From Lachnospiraceae bacterium UBA3821 (GTDB taxonomy: Bacteria; Bacillota; Clostridia; Lachnospirales; Lachnospiraceae): DNA of 24,447 nucleotides. The stretch lies in assembly GCA_002368865.1 (NCBI GenBank), contig DFDT01000222.1, forward strand, positions 1 through 24,447, given 5' to 3'. Every line of letters starts with the position of its first letter. Position 1 is the first letter of the stretch. The notes below the pieces were generated by a model. The model was not told the origin of the DNA. It made no database searches and was given only the letters and a program-made list of their open reading frames with translations. Positions 16,347 through 24,088 of the stretch are shown piece by piece. The position numbers were made by a program, and so were the translations under genes.

Positions 16347-17525
16347 ATGAATTACAGAAAAGACAGATATGAAAATGACTTGTCCCTTTTGGGATACGGC
16401 TGCATGCGTTTTAGTTCCAAAAACGGCAAGATTGATCTGGAGAAGGCGGAACAGGAGATCATGGCTGCTTTCCGTGCGGGGGTCAATTATTATGACACGG
16501 CGTATATTTATCCGGGTAGCGAGGTGGTTCTGGGAGAGATTTTGGCGCGCAATCAGATTCGGGATCAGGTGTATATTGCCACGAAACTTCCGCATTATCT
16601 GATCAAAAACAGAGAGAGCATGGAGAAATATTTTGCGGAGCAGTTAAAGCGCCTGCGCACAGATCATGTGGACTATTACCTGATGCATATGCTGACGGAT
16701 GTGAAGACCTGGGATCGCTTGAAAGACCTGGGGATTGAGGAGTGGCTGAAGGAGAAGCAGGAGAGCGGCGCCATCAGGCAGGTGGGATTTTCTTACCACG
16801 GCAGTTCGGATATGTTTATACAGCTGACAGACGCATATGACTGGGACTTTTGTCAGATTCAGTACAACTATCTGGATGAGAATTCTCAGGCGGGGAAAAA
16901 GGGTCTGCATTACGCGGCATCGAAGGGCATACCGGTGGTGATCATGGAACCTCTGCGGGGCGGAAAGTTAGTGAATCTGCTGCCGCCCAAGGCCAAAAAG
17001 CTGTTTGAATCGTATCCGGTGAAGCGGTCTCCTGCAGAGTGGGCTTTCCGGTGGCTGTGGAATCAGCCGGAGGTGACCTGTGTGTTGTCCGGCATGAATT
17101 CATTGGAAATGGTGCAGGAGAATGTTAGGATTGCGGCGGAGACAGAGGCGGGTGCTTTTACGGAGGAGGACCATGAACTGATCGCGAAAGTGGTGGCAGA
17201 GATCAATGCCACGACCAAGGTGGGATGCACCGGGTGCAGGTATTGCATGCCATGTCCTAAGGGGGTGGACATTCCGGGCACTTTTGCCGCGTATAACCGT
17301 ATCGAATCAGATGGGAAGATGGAGGCGTTTCGGGAATACTTTATGTGTACGGGACTGCGGAAAGATTCCGCGGCGGCTTCCAACTGTGTGGAGTGCGGCA
17401 AGTGCGAGCAGCATTGCCCTCAACACATTGAGATACGAAAAGAATTAAAGAATGCACGCAAGGCGTTGGAAGGACCTCTGTATAAGATCGCGCGCAGGGT
17501 GATCAAGATTTTTAAGGCGTATTGA
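16347..17525 (+). CDS. Aldo/keto reductase with two [4Fe-4S] clusters
   Basis: The protein has 392 residues from ATG 16347 with CGGAGGG upstream. The N-terminal barrel carries the aldo/keto reductase tetrad: Asp50 and Tyr55 in DTAYIYPGSE, Lys80 in IATKLP and His114 in DYYLMHML. The C-terminal part has two CX2CX2CX3CP ferredoxin motifs, Cys294-297-300-303 and Cys347-350-353-357. This fusion is common in anaerobic Clostridia and couples the reductase to iron-sulfur electron transfer. The substrate is not known. It follows adenosine deaminase by 13 bp and precedes the Gfo/Idh oxidoreductase by 46 bp. Confidence 0.93.
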   Translation: MNYRKDRYENDLSLLGYGCMRFSSKNGKIDLEKAEQEIMAAFRAGVNYYDTAYIYPGSEVVLGEILARNQIRDQVYIATKLPHYLIKNRESMEKYFAEQLKRLRTDHVDYYLMHMLTDVKTWDRLKDLGIEEWLKEKQESGAIRQVGFSYHGSSDMFIQLTDAYDWDFCQIQYNYLDENSQAGKKGLHYAASKGIPVVIMEPLRGGKLVNLLPPKAKKLFESYPVKRSPAEWAFRWLWNQPEVTCVLSGMNSLEMVQENVRIAAETEAGAFTEEDHELIAKVVAEINATTKVGCTGCRYCMPCPKGVDIPGTFAAYNRIESDGKMEAFREYFMCTGLRKDSAAASNCVECGKCEQHCPQHIEIRKELKNARKALEGPLYKIARRVIKIFKAY

Positions 17526-17571
17526 TCTATCGACATGGGACAGCAATATAAGGTGGAAGAGGAGATATGGC

Positions 17572-18741
17572 ATGAAGATAGCAGTGATCGGCGTAGGGAA
17601 TATGGGCAGCAAATATGCGGAGCTTGTACAGGACGGAAAGATAGACGGATTAGAGCTTTCCGCCCTCACCAGAGTGCGGGGGACATACAGAGAAATGCTG
17701 CTTCCGTCTATTGAGGCGGGGATTCCGGTGTATGAGAGTGCGGATGCACTTTTTCAGGCAGTGGAAAGCGGAGAACTTGCACTGGATGCGGTGATCATTG
17801 CGACGCCGCATTATGCCCATGAGGAGCTGGCAGTGCGGGCCTTCCGTGACGGATTGCATGTGCTCTGTGACAAGCCATCCGGTGTCTACAGCAGGCAGGC
17901 AAGGGTGATCGAGGAGGCGGCAACTGCCACCAGACGGGTATTCGGAATGGTGTTTAATCAGCGTACGCTGCCGATCCATCAACAGTTATATGAGTTGGTG
18001 CACAGCGGAAAATATGGTGCACTGAAGCGGGTGAACTGGGTGGTGACGGACTGGTACCGTCCGAATCAGTATTATACGTCCAGTTCCTGGCATGCCACCT
18101 GGGACAAAGATGGCGGCGGGGTGCTGCTCAATCAGTGCCCGCACAATCTGGATCTTCTGCAGTGGATCTGCGGCATGCCTGTGCGGGTGCAGGGATTTTG
18201 TAAAGAGGGGCATTTCCATGATATTGAGGTGGAGGATGATGTGACGGCGTATATGGAATGGGAGAACGGCGCAACGGGTACATTTATCACATCCACAGGG
18301 GATGCGCCGGGGATCAATCGCCTGGAGATTTCGTTGGAGGAGGCGATGATTGTCTGCGAGAACGGAAAGCTGCAGATCGGAGAACTGGTGCAGGAGATGG
18401 GCTGTAAGGAAGCGGAGTACCGGGCGACCTCCACTGATTTTTTCCGTAAGATCAAGGGAACCTGGACGGAGGTGACACCCCCGAAGGAGGAAGATCCGTA
18501 CGGGAAGGTACTGCAGGGCTTTGCAGATGAGTGTCTGGGCAGGGGCAGCAATATTGCACCCGGTACGGAGGGGAGAAAAAGTCTTCTGCTCGGGAACGCG
18601 ATTTATCTGTCGTCCTGGGAACACCGCATGGTGGAGCTGCCGCAGGCGGGAACGGAGGCAGAGCGGACGTTTGAGCATTTGTTTGAAAAACATTTGCAGG
18701 ATAAGATTAAAAGAAAAAATCCGGAAATGAAAAGCGAATAG
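17572..18741 (+). CDS. Gfo/Idh/MocA family NAD(P)-dependent oxidoreductase
   Basis: The protein has 389 residues from ATG 17572 with GAGGAG upstream. The N-terminal Rossmann domain has GVGNMGSK at 7-14 and IIATPH at 75-80. The family motif is CDKPSG with the catalytic Lys101. The C-terminal domain carries GGGVLLNQCPHNLDLLQWICG, with His191 as the likely general base. Members oxidise or reduce sugars, inositols and amino-sugars using NAD(P). The substrate is not evident, though a sugar or cyclitol is typical. It is co-directional with the genes on both sides; no terminator separates it from the aldo/keto reductase. Confidence 0.92.
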   Translation: MKIAVIGVGNMGSKYAELVQDGKIDGLELSALTRVRGTYREMLLPSIEAGIPVYESADALFQAVESGELALDAVIIATPHYAHEELAVRAFRDGLHVLCDKPSGVYSRQARVIEEAATATRRVFGMVFNQRTLPIHQQLYELVHSGKYGALKRVNWVVTDWYRPNQYYTSSSWHATWDKDGGGVLLNQCPHNLDLLQWICGMPVRVQGFCKEGHFHDIEVEDDVTAYMEWENGATGTFITSTGDAPGINRLEISLEEAMIVCENGKLQIGELVQEMGCKEAEYRATSTDFFRKIKGTWTEVTPPKEEDPYGKVLQGFADECLGRGSNIAPGTEGRKSLLLGNAIYLSSWEHRMVELPQAGTEAERTFEHLFEKHLQDKIKRKNPEMKSE

Positions 18742-18758
18742 AAAAGAAAGATGCGGGC

Positions 18759-18780
18759 ACACTGTTTATGAAAACGGTGT
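18759..18780 (+). other. Intercistronic hairpin before spoVAC
   Basis: ACACTGTTT (18759-18767) pairs with AAACGGTGT (18772-18780) with one G-T pair and a 4-base loop. It is followed by TTAAAAAGGAG, not a T run, so it is unlikely to be an intrinsic terminator. It could affect mRNA stability or translation of spoVAC, whose SD follows directly. Confidence 0.4.
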
Positions 18781-18797
18781 TAAAAAGGAGAACGCAA

Positions 18798-19256
18798 ATG
18801 ACAGAGATCACAGAGGCTCAAAAACAACAATACAATGAATATGTAAAAACGGTGACGCCCACGCACAATTTCTGGATGCAGCTCGTCCGGGCATTTCTTG
18901 TGGGGGGGATAATTTGCATTTTAGGACAGTTTATCCTAAACACTTTGGGGAATATGGGCGTGGAAAAACAGGATGCGGCGACCTGGTGCAGTGTGATCCT
19001 GGTGTTTTTGAGTGCACTACTCACCGGGCTTGGACTGTACGCCAGACTGGCCAAGTGGGGCGGTGCGGGGGCACTGGTGCCGATCACCGGATTTGCCAAC
19101 AGCGTGGCCTCCTGTGCAATTGAGTTTGGCGTAGAAGGGCAGGTTTTCGGCATCGGCTGCAAGATATTCACGATTGCGGGTCCTGTTATTTTGTACGGTG
19201 TATTTGCAACCTGGCTTCTGGGGCTGGGGTATTGGCTGATGCGGATTTGGGGTTGA
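18798..19256 (+). CDS. spoVAC: Stage V sporulation protein AC (SpoVAC), orphan copy
   Basis: The protein has 152 residues from ATG 18798, preceded by AAAGGAG; the ORF is open further upstream but without an SD. It is hydrophobic with several membrane helices and carries the SpoVAC signature KWGGAGALVPITGFANSVAS and FTIAGPVILYG. In spores, SpoVA proteins form the channel that takes up dipicolinic acid, and SpoVAC of Bacillus behaves as a mechanosensitive channel. The usual partners SpoVAD and SpoVAE are not next to it: the following gene is a YhfC-type protease. It may be a paralogue or part of a different complex. No forespore sigma-G promoter was convincingly seen upstream. Confidence 0.9.
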   Translation: MTEITEAQKQQYNEYVKTVTPTHNFWMQLVRAFLVGGIICILGQFILNTLGNMGVEKQDAATWCSVILVFLSALLTGLGLYARLAKWGGAGALVPITGFANSVASCAIEFGVEGQVFGIGCKIFTIAGPVILYGVFATWLLGLGYWLMRIWG

Positions 19257-19259
19257 AGA

Positions 19260-19288
19260 TTGTAAATAAAATCCCGGCATGGTACAAT
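19260..19288 (+). promoter_or_regulatory. Possible promoter for the yhfC-kinase pair
   Basis: TTGTAA (19260-19265), 17 bp and TACAAT (19283-19288) resemble a sigma-A promoter just after the spoVAC stop. It would let the protease and the histidine kinase be expressed in vegetative cells independently of upstream genes. Confidence 0.42.
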
Positions 19289-19314
19289 GGAAAAAAAGAA
19301 AAGGAGTCCATGCT

Positions 19315-20148
19315 ATGTATACGGTACCTGCATCCAACCTGATCGCTATTGTGTGTATTCTTATTTTTTCATTTGTTCTGCCAATCGGATTATTAATCTT
19401 CTGGAAGATTAAAGTCAAGGCAAACTGGTCCGCATTTTTCATCGGCTGCGGAACGTTTGTCTTGTTTGCGTTGATCCTGGAACAACTGCTGCATACAACG
19501 GTTCTTACGATCGCGGGAGATGGATTGCGGAACAATCTATGGCTGTACGCATTGTACGGCGGACTGGCGGCAGGGCTGTTTGAGGAGACCGGCAGGTTTG
19601 TGGCGATGAAGTTCTGGATGAAGCGGACACTGAGTCGGGAGAATGCCGTCATGTACGGAATCGGACATGGTGGGATCGAGTGTATGCTGGTGGTCGGAAT
19701 GACGTATATTTCCAATCTGGCGATGGCGCTTATGATCAATTCCGGCGGGCTGCAGGCGCTCACGGGAATGATGGATGAAGCGACGGCACAGGCATTTCAG
19801 ACGGCGGTGGAGCAGCTTTGTACCCTTCCGGCATGGCAGTTTTACATGGCGGGAGTGGAGCGGATATCGGCAGTGTTTTTACATATCGGGATGTCTTATC
19901 TGGTATATCGGGCGGTTCGGGAGAGCAGGATCCGGTATTATGCGGCAGCAGTAGGGGTACATTTTGCAGCCGATGCGGGGACGGTCGTCTTATCACAATA
20001 TGTATCGGCAATTGTAGTGGAAATTGTGTTGTTGGCAGTGGTCATTGTATTCATTGCATGGGTAATGAGGCAGTACAGAAATGAGCCTGACAGAAATGAT
20101 ACGACAGGAATTCTCGGAGCAGGAGGGACAAAGGATGATGAAATTTAA
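19315..20148 (+). CDS. YhfC family intramembrane glutamic endopeptidase-like protein
   Basis: The protein has 277 residues from ATG 19315, with AAGGAG nine bases upstream. It has about seven hydrophobic segments. Candidate catalytic residues match the YhfC/CPBP-type pattern: FEETGR with Glu90/Glu91, GIGHGGIE with His118 and Glu122, VERISAVFLH with Glu182 and His190, and VHFAADAG with His216. Members are predicted membrane proteases, but few have been tested. The gene's last 14 bases overlap the start of the hybrid histidine kinase, whose SD lies inside this gene, so the two are translationally coupled. A functional link with the kinase or the upstream SpoVAC is inferred from position only. 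Confidence 0.8.
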   Translation: MYTVPASNLIAIVCILIFSFVLPIGLLIFWKIKVKANWSAFFIGCGTFVLFALILEQLLHTTVLTIAGDGLRNNLWLYALYGGLAAGLFEETGRFVAMKFWMKRTLSRENAVMYGIGHGGIECMLVVGMTYISNLAMALMINSGGLQALTGMMDEATAQAFQTAVEQLCTLPAWQFYMAGVERISAVFLHIGMSYLVYRAVRESRIRYYAAAVGVHFAADAGTVVLSQYVSAIVVEIVLLAVVIVFIAWVMRQYRNEPDRNDTTGILGAGGTKDDEI

Positions 20149-23100
20149 ACCCGAATTTTATGAGCGCTTGTTCACAGCCATGGACAGCAACGCTGTCATG
20201 ATGAAAGTAGGGGAGAAAGGGGATTATTATCCCATCTGGTGTTCCAAGGAATTCCTGGAGATGGTTGAGGGAACAGAGGAAGAGTATTTCTGTCTGGAAA
20301 GCGGCGGGGCTATGAATTCGATTCATCCGGAGGATAAGGAAGAAGTGGCATATCTGTTCCTGCACAAGCGCACAAAGAGCGGAACGAATCATCTGGATGT
20401 CCGGAAACGTACGGTGAAGGGTGACTGGAAGTGGGTGAAGGTGCGCTATGCCTTTCTGGAAAATGAAGGGGAGCAGTATGCCTATTGTATGTACGAAGAT
20501 ATTACCAAGCTGAAGGAAAGTCAGGCGCAGACCCAGGCGATGTACGTAGAGCTGAATAAGGAATTAAATGCCTTGTCGGACAACAGTCTGGCGGCGCTGC
20601 GTTCCAACCTCACCAAAGGCGTGGTGGAGGAAGTGCGTGGGACAGATCTCTACGACGTAGATCAGGTGGGAGCGGATATTGGAGATCTGATCAAGGTTCG
20701 GATGGAAAATATGCCGATCGCGGCAGACCGGAAGAATTATGTGGAAACTTTTGACCTGGAGAAACTGAAAGAAAAGTATTATCTCGGAGAGGGAGCGACG
20801 TCTCTTGTCATTTTCTCCAGAAGACAGTCCGGACGGCAGTGTTTTATTAAGTATTCGGCTGCCATGCGGAAGGATCCGGTCACGGGAGATGTGATCGTAC
20901 TGGGCGTGGAGACGGAATACAATTCCGAGAAGGTTACGGAAGTGTTGAACGATAAGGTTCTGGCACAGCAGTACGACATGGTATGTTATGTGGTTGGGGA
21001 CAGTTATGGCGTTGTGATCGGCGAAGCGCAGAACATCAAGAAGGGCAGTATTTTCCCTAAGAAGCGGGACGGAATCTATCGGGATTATATCAGGGAGCAG
21101 GTGCTTCCCGTGCTCGATGGGAATGCACAGAAAAAGCAGGAGATGGAGACCGCGTTAGCTCCGGAAACCATTGCGGCAGAACTAGCAGATCATGGGACCT
21201 ACACAGTGGATGTAACCTGTCTGATCGACGGTGAAACATTCACAAAGCGCTTTTCTTATTATGTGGTGGACTGGGAAACCCAATTTTTCATTTTGTTAAA
21301 ATCCGACATCACGGATGTACTGCGGGAGCAGTGGGAGAAAGATGAGACACAGACTGCTTATAAGAGTATGATGGAGCAGTTTAATGCCATTGCGGATGAG
21401 AGCCTGACGGTGACCAGATCCAATCTGACCACCGGTGTTACGGAGGAAGTGCGTGGGCGGGATCTCTATGATGTAGACTATCCGGGCGGTGATATTAAGG
21501 AGAGCGTCAGAGTACGGGCGGAAAGCTTTCTTGTGGAAGGCGATTATGAACGCTACATGGAAACGTTTGCGCTGGACAAACTGTTGGAGCGTGCGAACAA
21601 TGGTGAGGGCCCCGCGACCTTTATCGGTTATTGCCGCAGACAATCCGGCAGACAGTGTTTTGTCAAATTTTCCGGATCGGCGAGCAGGAATCCCATGACG
21701 GGCGATGTGATCGCGTTCAGTGTAGAAACAGAATGCAATACGGAAATGATCAATGATGTGTTGGATAATAAGATTCTGGCACAGCAATATGATATGGTGA
21801 CATATCTGGTGGGCAGATATTATGGTGTGGTGATCGGAGATGCCGCTAAAATTGCGAAGGGGAGTATTTTCCCGAAGAAGCGCAACGGTATTTATATGGA
21901 CTATCTGAAAGAACAGGTGATACCGGTCGTGACCGGAAGCGATGAGGAGAAAGAAAAGCTGTTACATATGCTTTCGCTTGAAACGGTCAGTGAGGAGTTG
22001 GAGAAAGCGGAGCCCTATACCGTGGATGTGAGCTGCGAAATTGATGGGGAAATCTTTAATAAGAGGTTCATGTATTTTGTGGTTGACAGAGAGGCAAAGA
22101 ATTATATTCTCTTAAAGTCTGATATCACGGAGGTGATAAGAGAGCAGCGTGAGCGCAATGAGCTTCTGGCAAATGCGCTTGAGGAGGCGGAGCGTGCAAA
22201 TGTGGCAAAAACCGCTTTCCTCTCCAGCATGAGCCATGAGATCCGGACGCCGATGAATGCGATCATCGGTCTGGACGAGATTGCCTTAAAGGAGCCGGAT
22301 CTGCCTAAGAATGTCAGGGATTATCTGGAGAAGATTGACGGAAGTGCCAAGCATCTGTTGGGGCTGATCAATGATATCCTGGATATGAGCCGTATTGAAA
22401 GCGGCCGAATGACGATCCGAAAAGAGGAGTTTGATTTCTCGGAGATGCTGGCTCAGATCAATACCATGATCGGTGGGCAGTGCAGAGATAAAGGATTGCA
22501 TTATGAATGTCGTATTCTGAACAGGATTGATGATTATTTTATCGGTGATGTCATGAAGGTGAAACAGGTTATCATCAACATCCTGGGCAATGCGGTGAAG
22601 TTTACGCCGGAGGGGGGAACAGTGACCTTTACGGCGGAGCAGACAGCCCGGTTTGAAGGGAGGTCTACCCTTCGGTTTGTGATGAAAGATACGGGGATCG
22701 GAATGGATCAGGCCTATCTTCCGAAGATTTTCGATGCCTTTAGCCAGGAAGATGATAAAAAGGCAAATAAATACGGCAGCACAGGACTGGGAATGGCGAT
22801 CACAAAAAATATTGTGGAGATGATGAACGGCAGCATTGCTGTGGAGAGCGAGAAAGGTAAGGGAACAATCTTTACGGTAACGCTGACATTGAAGACCAGC
22901 GACAGAGAACATAGCGCGGAGGAAGATCTTGATATCAGTAAACTGAAAGTATTGGTAATCGATGATGATCCTGTCGACTGTGAACACGCAAGACTTGCCT
23001 TCGGCGAGATCGGGATCACGCCGGATATCTGCCGGAGCGGAAAAGAAGCGATCGAGCATGTTGAGGTCCGGATCGGCAGGAATGAGGCATACAATCTGAT

Positions 23101-23734
23101 CCTGGTGGATTGGAAAATGCCGGAACAGGATGGGATCGAGGTGACCAGGGAGATCCGTAAGATCGTGGGATCGGAATCTGCGGTGATCGTGTTGACGGCG
23201 TACAATTGGGAAGACATTGAGAAAGAGGCCTTGGAGGCTGGCGTAGACCACTTTATGGCAAAGCCGTTGTTTGCAGCCAATGTCCTGCCGGCATACCGAA
23301 AGGCAAGTGAAAAGCGGAAATCTCCGGAGGAAGGGGCGGCAGCGGTTGAACTTGCAGGCAAGAGAGTGCTGCTGGCGGAAGATGTGGAGATCAATGCGGA
23401 GATCATGGAGATGCTTCTTTCCGCCAGAGAAGTCGAGGCAGAGTTGGCAGAAAACGGCCGGATTGCCGTGGATCTGTTTGCGCGCAGTGAGGTTGGACAT
23501 TTTGATGCCATTCTGATGGATGTGCAGATGCCGGTGATGAACGGTTTGGAAGCAACCAAAGCAATCCGTGCGCTGGAACGGGAGGATGCGAAGAAGATTC
23601 CCATCATTGCCATGACGGCAAATGCGTTTGATGAGGATGTGCAGCGGTCGCTGCAGGCCGGAATGAACGCGCATTTGACGAAACCGGTGGAGCAGGATAA
23701 ACTGTTTAAAACATTGGGAGAATTGATAAAATAA
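20135..23734 (+). CDS. Soluble hybrid histidine kinase with duplicated sensor module and two receivers
   Basis: The protein has 1199 residues from ATG 20135, with AGGAGGG seven bases upstream; the longer ATG 20081 lacks an SD. Order: PAS-like domain at about 10-125, ending in the typical DIT triad (Asp122); two tandem copies of a sensor module at about 136-399 and 408-671; HisKA with SHEIRTPMNAIIG and phospho-acceptor His701; HATPase with N-box Asn819, DTGIGM from Asp852 and GLGMAI from 884. Receiver 1 (about 936-1050) has Asp943/944, phospho-acceptor Asp992 and Lys1043. Receiver 2 (about 1075-1199) has Asp1083, Asp1129 and Lys1183. No membrane helix or signal peptide is visible, so it acts in the cytoplasm. 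No DNA-binding output domain or separate response regulator is adjacent. Its start overlaps the YhfC gene. Confidence 0.93.
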   Translation: MMKFKPEFYERLFTAMDSNAVMMKVGEKGDYYPIWCSKEFLEMVEGTEEEYFCLESGGAMNSIHPEDKEEVAYLFLHKRTKSGTNHLDVRKRTVKGDWKWVKVRYAFLENEGEQYAYCMYEDITKLKESQAQTQAMYVELNKELNALSDNSLAALRSNLTKGVVEEVRGTDLYDVDQVGADIGDLIKVRMENMPIAADRKNYVETFDLEKLKEKYYLGEGATSLVIFSRRQSGRQCFIKYSAAMRKDPVTGDVIVLGVETEYNSEKVTEVLNDKVLAQQYDMVCYVVGDSYGVVIGEAQNIKKGSIFPKKRDGIYRDYIREQVLPVLDGNAQKKQEMETALAPETIAAELADHGTYTVDVTCLIDGETFTKRFSYYVVDWETQFFILLKSDITDVLREQWEKDETQTAYKSMMEQFNAIADESLTVTRSNLTTGVTEEVRGRDLYDVDYPGGDIKESVRVRAESFLVEGDYERYMETFALDKLLERANNGEGPATFIGYCRRQSGRQCFVKFSGSASRNPMTGDVIAFSVETECNTEMINDVLDNKILAQQYDMVTYLVGRYYGVVIGDAAKIAKGSIFPKKRNGIYMDYLKEQVIPVVTGSDEEKEKLLHMLSLETVSEELEKAEPYTVDVSCEIDGEIFNKRFMYFVVDREAKNYILLKSDITEVIREQRERNELLANALEEAERANVAKTAFLSSMSHEIRTPMNAIIGLDEIALKEPDLPKNVRDYLEKIDGSAKHLLGLINDILDMSRIESGRMTIRKEEFDFSEMLAQINTMIGGQCRDKGLHYECRILNRIDDYFIGDVMKVKQVIINILGNAVKFTPEGGTVTFTAEQTARFEGRSTLRFVMKDTGIGMDQAYLPKIFDAFSQEDDKKANKYGSTGLGMAITKNIVEMMNGSIAVESEKGKGTIFTVTLTLKTSDREHSAEEDLDISKLKVLVIDDDPVDCEHARLAFGEIGITPDICRSGKEAIEHVEVRIGRNEAYNLILVDWKMPEQDGIEVTREIRKIVGSESAVIVLTAYNWEDIEKEALEAGVDHFMAKPLFAANVLPAYRKASEKRKSPEEGAAAVELAGKRVLLAEDVEINAEIMEMLLSAREVEAELAENGRIAVDLFARSEVGHFDAILMDVQMPVMNGLEATKAIRALEREDAKKIPIIAMTANAFDEDVQRSLQAGMNAHLTKPVEQDKLFKTLGELIK

Positions 23735-23763
23735 AAAAATTTTAAAAAATCTTATTAAACCTA

Positions 23764-23792
23764 TTGACATAGTAGGAAATAAGTGGTAGACT
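23764..23792 (+). promoter_or_regulatory. Strong sigma-A promoter of the metY leader
   Basis: A perfect -35 TTGACA (23764-23769), a 17-bp spacer and TAGACT (23787-23792). Transcription should start near 23799, about 50 bases upstream of the leader ORF, and excludes the in-frame start at 23783 as a real one. Confidence 0.75.
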
Positions 23793-23851
23793 TCATTTCA
23801 ACAGGTGAGAAACAGAGGAAAACAGGACCTGCTGAAAGGAGGACATGTCCG

Positions 23852-23968
23852 ATGATGAGCAATATGATGAATGGAATGCAGATGTGTTGTATGTGTAATT
23901 GTCGAATGCGAGACTCCCGGACATGGGATGCAGCCAGACATGTAAATGTGTCTTGTTGCTGTCAGTAA
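23852..23968 (+). CDS. Met/Cys-rich leader peptide upstream of metY
   Basis: A 38-codon ORF from ATG 23852 to TAA 23966-23968, with a near-perfect AAAGGAGG at 23835-23842 and a nine-base spacer. Met is at residues 1, 2, 5, 6, 9, 11, 14 and 19; Cys at 12, 13, 15, 17, 35, 36 and 37. Fifteen of 38 residues therefore contain sulfur. The ORF lies between a consensus promoter and an intrinsic terminator that precedes metY, the position of a classic attenuation leader peptide. Ribosome stalling on Met or Cys codons is the likely sensing step (inference). A small metal-binding Cys-rich protein is the main alternative, but the RNA structures around it favour a leader. Confidence 0.78.
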   Translation: MMSNMMNGMQMCCMCNCRMRDSRTWDAARHVNVSCCCQ

Positions 23969-23991
23969 CTGCCTGCAGATAGGTATGCGTG

Positions 23992-24025
23992 TCCGGGAGC
24001 AATCAAAAGGCTTCCGGATTTTTTT
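23992..24025 (+). terminator. Intrinsic terminator before metY
   Basis: TCCGGGAGC (23992-24000) pairs with GCTTCCGGA (24010-24018), nine pairs with one G-U, around a 9-base loop. Seven T residues (24019-24025) follow directly. It lies 24 bases after the leader stop codon and 81 bases before metY, so it must be bypassed for metY expression from the upstream promoter. Confidence 0.85.
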
Positions 24026-24088
24026 GCAATCAGGAGCCGATGAAAAACTGAATATAGAAAACGAAATATTATAATAATTATAAAATAG

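Larger units (their letters stand above)
23844..24025 (+). promoter_or_regulatory. Candidate ribosome-mediated attenuator (A/B/C/D segments)
   Basis: Four segments can pair in competing ways. A, CATGTCCG (23844-23851, just before the leader start), is complementary to CGGACATG (23918-23925) in segment B. B, CTCCCGGACATG (23914-23925, inside the leader ORF), is complementary over 12 bp with one G-U to C, CGTGTCCGGGAG (23988-23999). C also forms the 5' arm of the terminator with D, GCTTCCGGA (24010-24018). B:C therefore excludes the terminator and A:B frees C to form it. B begins 11 bases after the Cys17 codon, so a ribosome stalled on the first Cys cluster would separate A from B and favour antitermination (inference). 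Confidence 0.68.

Noticed and set aside
17986..18762. 258-codon minus-strand ORF
   Set aside because: Shadow of the Gfo/Idh gene; no recognisable domain.
18759..18780. Hairpin as a terminator after the Gfo/Idh gene
   Set aside because: It is followed by A-rich sequence and an SD, not a T run.
22286..23770. 494-codon minus-strand ORF and a second one at 22714-23613
   Set aside because: Antisense to the kinase and receiver domains of the hybrid kinase; Cys/His/Arg-rich composition of a shadow frame.
23783..23851. Longer 61-codon form of the Met/Cys peptide
   Set aside because: Its start codon overlaps the -10 of the promoter and precedes the predicted transcript start; ATG 23852 has the near-perfect SD.
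24070..24075. TATAAT as a second metY promoter downstream of the terminator
   Set aside because: The hexamer is perfect but no -35 resembling TTGACA lies 16-18 bp upstream, and the stretch is simply AT-rich; it remains a possible weak bypass.
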